From JAGLOK01 sp963675575 (lineage in GTDB: Bacteria > Bacillota > Clostridia > Christensenellales > UMGS416): 64,000 nucleotides of DNA. The stretch lies in assembly GCA_963675575.1 (NCBI GenBank), contig OY776378.1, positions 124,001-188,000 of the forward strand, read 5' to 3'. A program made the position numbers and the translations under genes. Position 1 is the first letter of the stretch. Each line of letters begins with the position of its first letter. Shown in pieces: positions 7,385-14,994 of this stretch. Below the pieces are notes generated by a model. It was not told the origin of the DNA. It worked only from the letters and a program-made list of their open reading frames with translations, and did no database searches.

Positions 7385-8293
7385 TTATAATAAATCTGAT
7401 ATATATTTGTCTAAAGAATTTGCTGTATTTATTAGTTCTTGATCATATTTTTGAATATAGTGTTTTCGTGTGAATTCAGGATTATGGTGGCCTAATGCAG
7501 CTGAAGCTATATCATCTCCATATCCTTCGAAACTCGTTAAGCTTGCCATAGTCCCCCTAAGGTCATGTAATCTTACATATTCAAGATGACTTCTTTTTAG
7601 CCGTCTTTTATAGAGCTGAGTTAGTCGTGATGGTTGTGGCCTTATGCCATCTTCATAGGTGATTACATATTGACTGTTGTGGTACTGTTCACCAAGTCGC
7701 AGTTTGTTTTTTTGTTGCCATTTCTTATGCTCTTTTAATAGAATTATTAAGCTAGGAGGAAGGTATACTTTTCGAACCTTATTGCTTTTGGGTAACTTTT
7801 CTTTAATGATATTATCCTGCACATATGAAGCTGCAGTTATTTGCGTTTCTCCAGTACTAAGGTTTATAGAAGACCACTTTAGTGCGCACAGCTCCCCTCT
7901 TCTAAGTCCGCATACTATAGATATAATTAGTGCAATATAAACCCAGGTACCTTTATAAAGCTTCAGATAATCACCGACCATGTGAGGTTCTATTACTTTA
8001 GGCTCGTATTTTGCACCCTTCTTAGGTGGGTCTATAGTGTCACAGGGATTCATATTTATTATCTGTTTTCTAACTGCAGCCTTAAGCGCTGTGTTCAACG
8101 TTTGATTGATATAATGTATTGATTTTTGACTTAGTGTTTGGCTTAAATCTTTATACATAAACTCAATATGATTTCCGGTTAACTCCTGAAGAGGAATATC
8201 GCCGATATGTTTTTTTATATGGTTTACATTTATTCTATAACCTATATAAGTATTATGCTCTTGATCTGCCCCCAGTTTTTGGTCCAAATTCAA
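7385..8293 (-). pseudogene. Tyrosine integrase, 5'-truncated
   Basis: The visible 302 residues hold most of the core-binding domain and the whole catalytic domain. The catalytic residues of the tyrosine recombinase family can be seen: R in CGLRRGELCAL, H-L-R in LHDLRGTMAS, H in ALGHHNPEFT and the terminal Y in RKHYIQKY. The N-terminal arm-binding domain, about 60-80 residues, is missing. The frame runs into the IS3-family element at 8293, and the only start there is a TTG at the IS edge. It points toward the left attachment repeat. Probably inactive, since arm-site binding would be lost, although the catalytic core is intact. Confidence 0.85.
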
Positions 8294-8333
8294 TGTTAGT
8301 ATTGACCAAATATTAGGGTATAAATCTGCTACC

Positions 8334-9089
8334 TCATGCAGTCATTGGAATCAACATTTGCGGTGCAGGTGGTCTTCCACCTAAACTGCTGTGCGGTCTT
8401 ATCGTATTGTAATACTCTACCCAACGTTTTGTCAAAACCTGTGCTTCATACATGTTACCAAACAGCTCTCCATTTAAGAACTCATCTCTCATGCGTGCAT
8501 TAAAACTTTCTATGTATCCATTCTCCCAAGGACTGCCCGGTTCTATGTATGCAGTTATTACACCTACATTCGAAAGCCACTTTCTTAACTTGTTTGCTGT
8601 AAATTCACTACCATTATCACTGCGAAGATATTCGGGACATCCATTTGAAATCATTAGTTTTGATAATTCTTCTATAACGTCATTGTTTCTCCAACTGCGT
8701 CTTGGAATAGATGCAATACATTCTCTGCTGTACTCATCTATTATATTAAGAAATCTTATCTTTTTCTTGTTATATGTCTTGTCTTCTACAAAATCATAAC
8801 TCCATACATGATTTTTATATTCGGGTCTTAGTCTTATGCAGCTACCGTCATTTAGCCATAATCTCCTCTTTTTAGTCTGCTTCTTAGGGAGTTTTAAGCC
8901 TTCTTCGCGCCATATTCGCTCTACTCGCTTATGATTAATTTTTGTGCCGCTGTTCCTCATTATGTTAGTTACCATTCGATATCCAACACGGCCATAATTG
9001 CATGCTTTGTCTATTACTTCTGTTCGTATATCATCTTCATCAGGTAATTTTACTGCTATATATCGATAAGTATTCCGATTTACACTCAA
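8334..9089 (-). CDS. IS3-family transposase OrfB, DDE catalytic part
   Basis: 251 residues from the first ATG, but the same frame is open further upstream to the slippery site at 9179-9173, and the normal product is the OrfAB fusion. The order is an HTH_21 region (GRVGYRMVTNIMRNSG), then the rve integrase core. The catalytic acids are D in WSYDFVED, D in LRSDNGSEF and E in NGYIESFNARM. The C-terminus has YNTIRPHSSLGGRPPA. All key residues are present and no internal stop is seen, so the element may still be active. Confidence 0.93.
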   Translation of the reverse strand: MSVNRNTYRYIAVKLPDEDDIRTEVIDKACNYGRVGYRMVTNIMRNSGTKINHKRVERIWREEGLKLPKKQTKKRRLWLNDGSCIRLRPEYKNHVWSYDFVEDKTYNKKKIRFLNIIDEYSRECIASIPRRSWRNNDVIEELSKLMISNGCPEYLRSDNGSEFTANKLRKWLSNVGVITAYIEPGSPWENGYIESFNARMRDEFLNGELFGNMYEAQVLTKRWVEYYNTIRPHSSLGGRPPAPQMLIPMTA

Positions 9090-9166
9090 TACCCGGCAAG
9101 CTCTTCTTTCTGTAACTTCATGTTCTTCAATAACATAATCTACAGCTATCTTACACTTTACCGGGC

Positions 9167-9445
9167 TTAGAAGTTTTTTGAGTTCACGTCCTTTAGTATC
9201 GCATTATCCAGACTTAGATCGGCTACAAGTCTCTTTAATCTCATATTTTCTTTTTCAAGTATTCTGAGCCGTTTAGCTTCATCTGTGTTCATACCGCCAT
9301 ACTCTTTGCGCCATCTGTAATATGTTTGCTCTGTAATCTCTGCTTGTCTTGATGCTTCTGCTATTGTCTTCCCCTGGCTGCTCAGCACCTCGATTTCTCT
9401 TAATTTGATTATGATTTGCTCCATTGTGTAATTCTTTCTTGCCAT
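9167..9445 (-). CDS. IS3-family OrfA with A-AAA-AAC frameshift signal
   Basis: 92 residues: an HTH_8/IS3 helix-turn-helix (MEQIIIKLREIEVLSSQGKT and ITEQTYYRWRKEYGG) followed by a leucine-zipper-like coil (LRILEKENMRLKRLVADL). Just before the stop, the message carries A-AAA-AAC (plus-strand 9173-9179), the classical -1 slippery heptamer that produces OrfAB in this family. An ATG with an upstream AAGG-type site sits near the IS end. Confidence 0.92.
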   Translation of the reverse strand: MARKNYTMEQIIIKLREIEVLSSQGKTIAEASRQAEITEQTYYRWRKEYGGMNTDEAKRLRILEKENMRLKRLVADLSLDNAILKDVNSKNF

Positions 9446-12400
9446 TTCCCTTGCTCCTTTTTTTGTTAGTTTATCATCTTTTTCCTAACATTAAAACTGG
9501 TGCAATTCATGGGGGCAAGACCAGGTGGTCAGTGGAAATAAACAGTAATAATAAGTTGCGTTTCTGGTTTGCATGGGCACAGAATTCAGGTACTCTTATT
9601 GATGGCACAACTACTCTTGTGGAAGGAGAAACATATATTGTAAGACAATATTGTGATGGTACAAGAATAAATATAGATTTATCTGATGATGGCGGTGAAA
9701 CATGGACCACTGAAATATCTACAACAAACAGTGACGCTAGAGTTGTAATTTCACATGATACTGGTTTTGACGTAAATATCGGGAGATCGCGTTGGCAAAG
9801 CTCTTGGGTTGATTATTTTCAAGGCGATATAAAGAAATTCAAAGTTATTGAAGGCTCCAGTGATCCCGATGATATACCGACCTCATATTACCGATTCGAT
9901 AATGCCGGGACAGATAAAGAAATATATGATCAATATTCATTGTATGATGGACAGGCATATAATGGTGCCACTCAATATAGTACTAATGTTGAATATATTA
10001 GTGGTTTTATAAACCAATACTCCTATGACTATTTGGGAAGAAAGACTACGGTAACTAATGGTGAAGGCGCTGAAACTGAATATACATATGATGATCTTAG
10101 TAGGCTTCTTACCGTAACGCAGTCGCCGGACGGTGGTACGACCGAATATGTCACCGAGTATACATATGACACTGTAAGTGGTGACTATATTATAAGTCAG
10201 ATTGAAGACGCCGAAGGCGGAATCAAACAAACTTGGTATGATAATTTAGGCCGCGTATACAAGGAAGTTAACGATGGTACTGATGACCAAGACAGCCTGA
10301 TAATAGAATCAGTTTATCATTACGATGCACTCGGAAGATTAATGTATAAAGAATTTGAAGATGGCACTATTTTGGGTAACACTTATGACTCCAGAGGATA
10401 TCTATGGAAAGAAAAATACTATGATTCATATACTGATTATGCTGCTGAGGACAATGACGATTCACCAGAAGATTCGGCTGACAGAACGTATACCGACTAT
10501 ACATTCTATGTAGATTATGACTCCAGGGGCAACCTGAAGAGAATAGAAGGCGAGATAGATGGTGAAGAATTCTATCATGAATGGAAGTATGATTCCAAAA
10601 ACAGAGTTACACAGCAGACTGAGCATTTGGATATTAACTCCAATACTATCCAAAATGTAATTACTTATGCGTATTGGGATAATGGTTCGCTTAAATCGGT
10701 TACGTATCCGGCAACTTTTGGAAATGATCACAATACGGTTTCACAGAAGTATTATTATAATGAGTACGGACAGTTAACAGATATTATGCTTGATTCTTCC
10801 GACGTGCGTTCATATGTATATGATGATTCCGGAAAGGTCATTCAAACGGATACATATATCGATCAAATTGATACCGGCGATATTATATCTACTTACTATG
10901 ATTATAACGACGCGGGACTTACAACAGATATTCAGTATAAGCTTAACGGAACGCTAAAGGAAAGATATCAATATGGTTATGATAACAATGGAATGATAAC
11001 CAGTGAGACAATTACCCCTTATGCAGCAGGTGGATACTATGTAAAATCTCATACATACGATGATATTGGGCGCTTGACAGAAACTACCATAGGTGATGAT
11101 ACTGATACTTATACCTATGATGATGTCGGAAACAGGCTGACACTTGACGACGGAACAGATAGCTGGGATTACATCTATGATGCATTGTTCCAATTGGATT
11201 ATGTGGAAAAGAACGATGTTACTGAGCTTGATTATAGCTACGATATCATGGGCAATCAGACCTCGCAGATGGAATATGACGCCAGCGAAACGCTGATAGA
11301 AGAGCAGACATTTACCTATCATAATAACGGAATGCTTAAGAACGTTCTGATAGAAGACAGCGACGGCACTGATCCGGACGAGAACGAATTCTATCTGTAT
11401 AACGGAAAGGGCCAGCGTATCGTTAAAGAATTTGATGACGGCACCGATACTACAATGACAAGGTATCTATATACAGGTACCGAAGTCATAATGACAGCCA
11501 ACAGCGCAGGCCTTAAAACCACTGAAAACATCTTGACGCCTTCAGGGCAGATAATAACATCGCAAAGGTTCGACCAAAACGGCGACAGCACCGGTTGGTA
11601 TAGCTTTAATTACGATATCCGCCAGTCCACAACAGCTATAGTGGACAGCGCAGGCACGCTCCAGAATGACTACCAGTACGACGCGTTCGGAAATACAACC
11701 AAATCAGGAAGCCTGCTTAACGAAGTAGAGTTCACGGGAGCAATATCGGACAATAACACTGGGCTTTACTACATGAACGCGAGGTATTATAATAGCAATA
11801 CTGGTCGCTTCATAAGCCAGGACAGCTATAAGGGCAGCGCTTACGAGCCGTGGACGCAGAATATCTATACGTATTGTGGAAATAACCCGGTCAATATGGT
11901 GGATCCGACGGGGCATGTCGCATCGTTTGCAACGATGATGTCTGATGGAGGAGGACGAAGCCGTAAAACAAACGATGATTATTATTGGTGGCTATATTAT
12001 GATGATTTTGTTGTTCCAGATCCTGAGCCGGAGAAAAAGGATTCGGAGACAGTAACGTTATCAGATGGAAGAATAGTTCCATCTAATGATGAAGGAACCA
12101 TTGCCCCGAGTTTGAGTGATTTATATTATATGGTTCCTGAACTTAATAAAGATGATAGCATAGATTATATGTTGCAAAGGCCATCTAGAAACTTTGGTGA
12201 TACTGGAGTTTACTATATTGATTTTTCTTATAACATAGGCCCAAGTTTTCTAGGCTACACAGGAGGATATTCATATGTTATAAATACAAATGAAGGATGG
12301 GTTGCAGAGTATGAGCATGTAGGACCTTACGTTGGGTTTGGTTTATCACCATTACCAGCAAGTGGACAGTATACAACTGGAGTAGTATATGGAGACATGG

Positions 12401-12603
12401 GAGATCCTACTAATTATGAGGGATTTTTCTTTGAAAGTAGCTTTAGTATTGTTGGTTCATATGCAAATGCTGTGTCATTTTTGGGTGACGGTGGATATAA
12501 CGCCGTAAGCCAGCAAGGCACAGGGATTGAAACAAATGTATGTGCTTCTGCTGGTGTAAATTATTATACGTTAACTAATTTAGTATATATTAATGGAGGT
12601 TGA
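9424..12603 (+). CDS. RHS/YD-repeat polymorphic toxin, 5'-truncated by the IS element
   Basis: The frame opens inside the IS, but real coding sequence starts at about 9505. Residues 28-135 look like a LamG/concanavalin-type domain (WSVEINSNNKLRFWFAW). Residues 190-770 are YD repeats (YDYLGRKTTVTNGEGAETE, YDDLSRLLTVTQSP and many more). The RHS core end is clear: GLYYMNARYYNSNTGRF and NPVNMVDPTGH, ending near residue 832. The last 227 residues are a glycine/tyrosine-rich domain I do not recognise, which in this family is the variable toxin tip. The original N-terminus with any secretion signal has been lost, so the gene may now be silent. A small membrane protein gene follows at once. Confidence 0.88.
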   Translation: MCNSFLPFPLLLFLLVYHLFPNIKTGAIHGGKTRWSVEINSNNKLRFWFAWAQNSGTLIDGTTTLVEGETYIVRQYCDGTRINIDLSDDGGETWTTEISTTNSDARVVISHDTGFDVNIGRSRWQSSWVDYFQGDIKKFKVIEGSSDPDDIPTSYYRFDNAGTDKEIYDQYSLYDGQAYNGATQYSTNVEYISGFINQYSYDYLGRKTTVTNGEGAETEYTYDDLSRLLTVTQSPDGGTTEYVTEYTYDTVSGDYIISQIEDAEGGIKQTWYDNLGRVYKEVNDGTDDQDSLIIESVYHYDALGRLMYKEFEDGTILGNTYDSRGYLWKEKYYDSYTDYAAEDNDDSPEDSADRTYTDYTFYVDYDSRGNLKRIEGEIDGEEFYHEWKYDSKNRVTQQTEHLDINSNTIQNVITYAYWDNGSLKSVTYPATFGNDHNTVSQKYYYNEYGQLTDIMLDSSDVRSYVYDDSGKVIQTDTYIDQIDTGDIISTYYDYNDAGLTTDIQYKLNGTLKERYQYGYDNNGMITSETITPYAAGGYYVKSHTYDDIGRLTETTIGDDTDTYTYDDVGNRLTLDDGTDSWDYIYDALFQLDYVEKNDVTELDYSYDIMGNQTSQMEYDASETLIEEQTFTYHNNGMLKNVLIEDSDGTDPDENEFYLYNGKGQRIVKEFDDGTDTTMTRYLYTGTEVIMTANSAGLKTTENILTPSGQIITSQRFDQNGDSTGWYSFNYDIRQSTTAIVDSAGTLQNDYQYDAFGNTTKSGSLLNEVEFTGAISDNNTGLYYMNARYYNSNTGRFISQDSYKGSAYEPWTQNIYTYCGNNPVNMVDPTGHVASFATMMSDGGGRSRKTNDDYYWWLYYDDFVVPDPEPEKKDSETVTLSDGRIVPSNDEGTIAPSLSDLYYMVPELNKDDSIDYMLQRPSRNFGDTGVYYIDFSYNIGPSFLGYTGGYSYVINTNEGWVAEYEHVGPYVGFGLSPLPASGQYTTGVVYGDMGDPTNYEGFFFESSFSIVGSYANAVSFLGDGGYNAVSQQGTGIETNVCASAGVNYYTLTNLVYINGG

Positions 12604-12605
12604 AT

Positions 12606-13052
12606 ATGACAGAGCTTTTATACTCACACTCTTCAGTCATTGAAATTCTAAAAGTACCGATAATCATGATGCTTTGTATTATTTTGATTCCTATAGCAAT
12701 ATTGATTCTTAAAAGAATATTGCCTGTTGAGGAATCATCCAAAAAAGAGATAAGGGTTATAGTAATCATAGTTTCTTTAGTAATTTTGTTATTTTTTGGT
12801 TGCTTTTTATTTGGCAGAATAAGATACGCTTTTGAAGTGGCAACTGATAATAAAGCTGTAATTGAAACGGTATTACCTAATCTAAAAGGAGATAATGCAG
12901 GAGATTACTTTTATTACAATAAAAAAAGAATTACATTTGATAGAAATCAAAATCCTACAAAAAATTTAAGGGATTACTTTGTCGGCAAGTCTTGTGAAAT
13001 AGAATACTATAGATTTTCTGGAAGTGTGACAAGAATTACTCTTTTAGAATGA
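12606..13052 (+). CDS. Small two-helix membrane protein, candidate RHS immunity protein
   Basis: 148 residues from the ATG at 12606, which has a GGAGG site inside the last codons of the RHS gene. A TTG at 12600 is an in-frame alternative. Two hydrophobic helices (about residues 13-38 and 50-72) are followed by a soluble domain of about 75 residues with a basic, tyrosine-rich composition. I recognise no family. The position, 2 bp behind an RHS gene with a variable tip, is where immunity genes sit. A membrane immunity protein would suggest that the toxin acts at the membrane or envelope, but that is inference. Confidence 0.75.
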   Translation: MTELLYSHSSVIEILKVPIIMMLCIILIPIAILILKRILPVEESSKKEIRVIVIIVSLVILLFFGCFLFGRIRYAFEVATDNKAVIETVLPNLKGDNAGDYFYYNKKRITFDRNQNPTKNLRDYFVGKSCEIEYYRFSGSVTRITLLE

Positions 13053-13182
13053 AAAGATTATTGGTAAATTAATCATAGATTGTAATACTGAAAAAGAGGA
13101 TTTTACTATTAATGAAAACATATATTCATTTTATTTTATAAATGAGCTTTCTAGACTGATTGATAAAAGATTCTTACAATGA
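13048..13182 (+). pseudogene. Gene fragment without a start, possible orphan immunity remnant
   Basis: An open stretch of 44 codons with no start codon, reading like ordinary protein (KIIGKLIIDCNTEKEDF at its start, FINELSRLIDKRFLQ at its end). It begins right at the end of the membrane protein gene. RHS loci commonly keep fragments of displaced toxin tips and immunity genes, which is how I read this. No family was recognised. Confidence 0.4.
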
Positions 13183-13233
13183 CTCCTCTTGTATATGATA
13201 CCATAAGGTATTATTATTTTAGGAGCGTACATA

Positions 13234-13332
13234 ATGCACAATATTGATTTAGAAATTTCTCGTTATCTTTATATGGATGAGTGGTACGCTTCATGCAACA
13301 AAAATGCAACATCGTATAACAGAACAGAATAA
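13234..13332 (+). CDS. Very short open frame within the element
   Basis: 32 codons with an AGGAG site 8 bp before the ATG. The second half overlaps the right arm-type repeat. It resembles no family I know. It could be the first part of a gene cut off by rearrangement, or chance. Confidence 0.25.
   Translation: MHNIDLEISRYLYMDEWYASCNKNATSYNRTE
13293..13313 (+). repeat. Probable integrase arm-type site, right copy
   Basis: 21 bp, 20 of 21 identical to 7355-7375 and in the same orientation, lying 99 bp before the right attachment repeat. Confidence 0.55.
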
Positions 13333-13412
13333 AAGCATATTACATAGGAAGTGATAATGGTAAGTATTTAGTAGCTTTGAGTAAATAGGAATAAGGTGTG
13401 AGAATGAATGTG

Positions 13413-13462
13413 TTCGGTTCCGGACCGAAGGGTCGCAGGTTCAATTCCTGTCGGGCGTGCCA
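13413..13462 (+). repeat. Right attachment repeat (tRNA-Arg 3' half)
   Basis: 50 bp identical to the last 50 bases of tRNA-Arg at 7235-7284. No D-arm or 5' acceptor precedes it, so it is not a tRNA gene but the far junction of the element. Confidence 0.88.
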
Positions 13463-13466
13463 TCAG

Positions 13467-13496
13467 AATCGGATTCCGAGAAGGAGTCCGATTTTT
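13467..13496 (+). terminator. Strong terminator, probably the original tRNA-Arg terminator
   Basis: AATCGGATTCC and GGAGTCCGATT pair over a GAGAA-type loop with one mismatch, followed by a T-run. It lies 4 bp beyond the right attachment repeat, that is in ancestral chromosome sequence. Confidence 0.8.
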
Positions 13497-13624
13497 CTGT
13501 TTGGATCGGGTCAAGTGTTTTGCTTTTTAAGTATAAATAAATAATTGAATATGCAGGTTTTTTTGATATACTTATAATGTTTTATTTTTATAATAAAAGC
13601 AAATAATATAAATAAGGGAAACGC

Positions 13625-14176
13625 ATGAACTCTATACACAAGCTGGATGAAGCGGCCTTTCGTAAAAAGAGAATAGTATGGCTGGGCATGATGATGCTGC
13701 CCTCGCTTGTGTTGGATGCTGTCATTCTGATTAACGCAGCTAGTGCGCAGTCAGGTTTGTTTGATATGGCGGAGATTAAGCAAACACTGATGATGTTGTT
13801 GGCAAACGCCTTGCTTTTTAAATCGGAAGGTATAATAATTTATTTTATTATGAAAAGCTATGGAAAAAAGGGTGAGATTCGCGTCAGTCCTCAAAAAGTT
13901 GTTTACAGGAAAAAAAGATTTGTAGGATACACCTTTTATTATAATTATCGCATTTTCATTGAGTATCACATTGCCGCTCCCGAAAAGGTCACAAGACGTA
14001 AGGATGGGTCTATTGTAATTGTAGGCGACATATCCATCGTCTATTTTATGTTGGATGTAAAGGATATTCACAGTAAAGGTACAAAGCGACGCTGTGTGAT
14101 TCCGGGTTATTATGAGAATATGGATAACGTAATGAAAAAGCTTGAGAATTTGGCCGTCGGCCAGCTTCGCGAATAA
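13625..14176 (+). CDS. Membrane protein with PH-like soluble part, function unknown
   Basis: 183 residues. Two hydrophobic helices (about 17-40 and 52-76) are followed by a strand-rich soluble part (IRVSPQKVVYRKKRFVGYTF and later IVIVGDISIVYFM) that recalls bacterial PH-like membrane-associated domains, though the match is weak. An AAGGGAA ribosome binding site precedes the ATG. It is the first gene after the island. Confidence 0.6.
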   Translation: MNSIHKLDEAAFRKKRIVWLGMMMLPSLVLDAVILINAASAQSGLFDMAEIKQTLMMLLANALLFKSEGIIIYFIMKSYGKKGEIRVSPQKVVYRKKRFVGYTFYYNYRIFIEYHIAAPEKVTRRKDGSIVIVGDISIVYFMLDVKDIHSKGTKRRCVIPGYYENMDNVMKKLENLAVGQLRE

Positions 14177-14177
14177 T

Positions 14178-14315
14178 AAGTGGCCTAAACACTGGAAAGG
14201 CAAGCGTGTGATAGATATAGATGATTGGCGACTTGTCGAAACTCCGCAATATTTGTAATAAAAATGTTTTGAAGATTTTAAAGATATGTTTGATTTGGAA
14301 GTGGTTCCGAACTGA
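14178..14315 (+). pseudogene. Frameshifted 3' remnant of an unknown gene
   Basis: Two reading frames join to a plausible C-terminus: K-W-P-K-H-W-K-G-K-R then IDIDDWRLVETPQYL (14178-14255), and after a shift KCFEDFKDMFDLEVVPN ending at 14315. No start or ribosome binding site precedes them. Likely the tail of a decayed gene. I do not recognise the family. Confidence 0.4.
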
Positions 14316-14370
14316 TAACATTAATATCTGTTAATGGAGCTGCCTGCGCTCTTTTATTTTATCAATAACC

Positions 14371-14574
14371 CTAATAAACGAACCACACAGCGCCGCAAAA
14401 TGACATTGCCACGCCAAGCAAAATATATTTGATATCTGTTTTAATATATCCCCATAGCGCAAATGTTCCCGATATGACCATTGCGTGAATAAATATTTTG
14501 CCGATTAAGAATTTTCTCGCCTTTGCCATTATGCTTCCCATAACAGTGAATGATTTTAGATTTTCGTTTAACAT
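14371..14574 (-). CDS. Possible small two-helix membrane protein
   Basis: 67 residues with two hydrophobic stretches (FIHAMVISGTFALWGYI and YILLGVAMSFCGAVWFVY). The ribosome binding site is weak, and an internal methionine (MAKARKF) may be the true start. An overlapping frame on the same strand lacks any feature. Coding status uncertain. Confidence 0.4.
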   Translation of the reverse strand: MLNENLKSFTVMGSIMAKARKFLIGKIFIHAMVISGTFALWGYIKTDIKYILLGVAMSFCGAVWFVY

Positions 14575-14772
14575 ACTTTAAAATTGCTTTTATTGATGGT
14601 AACATATCCAAAAACCGAATTCGGCAAGCTAAAAACAAAATTATATAATTAGTATTAAAGATATGAAACGTATTGGCAATAATGGTATAATATAAAGAAA
14701 ATTATGAAAATCGACAACGTTTAATAGTTATTAAAATGAATGAAAAGTAATCGCCAAAAAGAGGATGCTTAT

Positions 14773-14991
14773 ATGAAATACGAATTTAAAATAAACAAAA
14801 TATCCGGTGAGCTTAATAAAAAAGAAGTAGTAGATGGCCTTTGCGCGATTGAAGGAGTAATTTCGGCAGAGATAAATTTGGGCACGGGGCATACAACAGT
14901 TGATTGCGGTGAGGACATCGGTCTTGATGTTTTTGCGGCGGTAGTGGAAGAGGCCGGGTGTATTTTTGTTTGGGACAAAGAAGGTAAATAG
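14773..14991 (+). CDS. Small HMA-like domain protein lacking the CxxC motif
   Basis: 72 residues from the ATG at 14773, chosen for its GAGGA site. The length and the pattern of strands and helices (GELNKKEVVDGLCAIEGVIS, then INLGTGHTTVDCGEDIGLD) resemble a heavy-metal-associated ferredoxin-like fold, but the metal-binding CxxC is absent. The stop is 3 bp from the mnmA start, so the two are probably cotranscribed. Role unknown. Confidence 0.65.
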   Translation: MKYEFKINKISGELNKKEVVDGLCAIEGVISAEINLGTGHTTVDCGEDIGLDVFAAVVEEAGCIFVWDKEGK

Positions 14992-14994
14992 ATT

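Larger units (their letters stand above)
8293..9504 (-). mobile_element. IS3-family insertion sequence
   Basis: About 1.2 kb containing orfA and orfB with a frameshift signal. The ends are approximate. Inner end sequences share ATATTAGG (left) and, in reverse, ATGTTAGG (right). ATTCA is found on both sides (8288-8292 and 9505-9509) and would fit a 5-bp target duplication. The element separates the truncated integrase from the truncated RHS gene. Confidence 0.85.
7235..13462. mobile_element. Integrated element of about 6.2 kb in tRNA-Arg
   Basis: Two identical 50-bp copies of the tRNA 3' half bound this segment. Next to the left copy lies a tyrosine integrase gene reading toward it, as is usual for tRNA-targeting islands. 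The cargo is an RHS toxin gene with a small membrane protein gene. An IS3-family element has entered between the integrase and the RHS gene, both of which lack their 5' parts. The left copy completes a functional tRNA. The right copy is followed by a strong hairpin terminator that probably belonged to the original tRNA. The integrase is damaged, so the element is probably no longer able to excise on its own. Confidence 0.85.

Noticed and set aside
9937..12082. Minus-strand open frames opposite the RHS gene
   Set aside because: They are shadows of the YD-repeat codon pattern, with no domain and no ribosome binding site.
13413..13462. A second tRNA-Arg gene
   Set aside because: Only the 3' 50 bases are present. 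There is no D-arm and no 5' acceptor strand, so it is an attachment-site duplicate.
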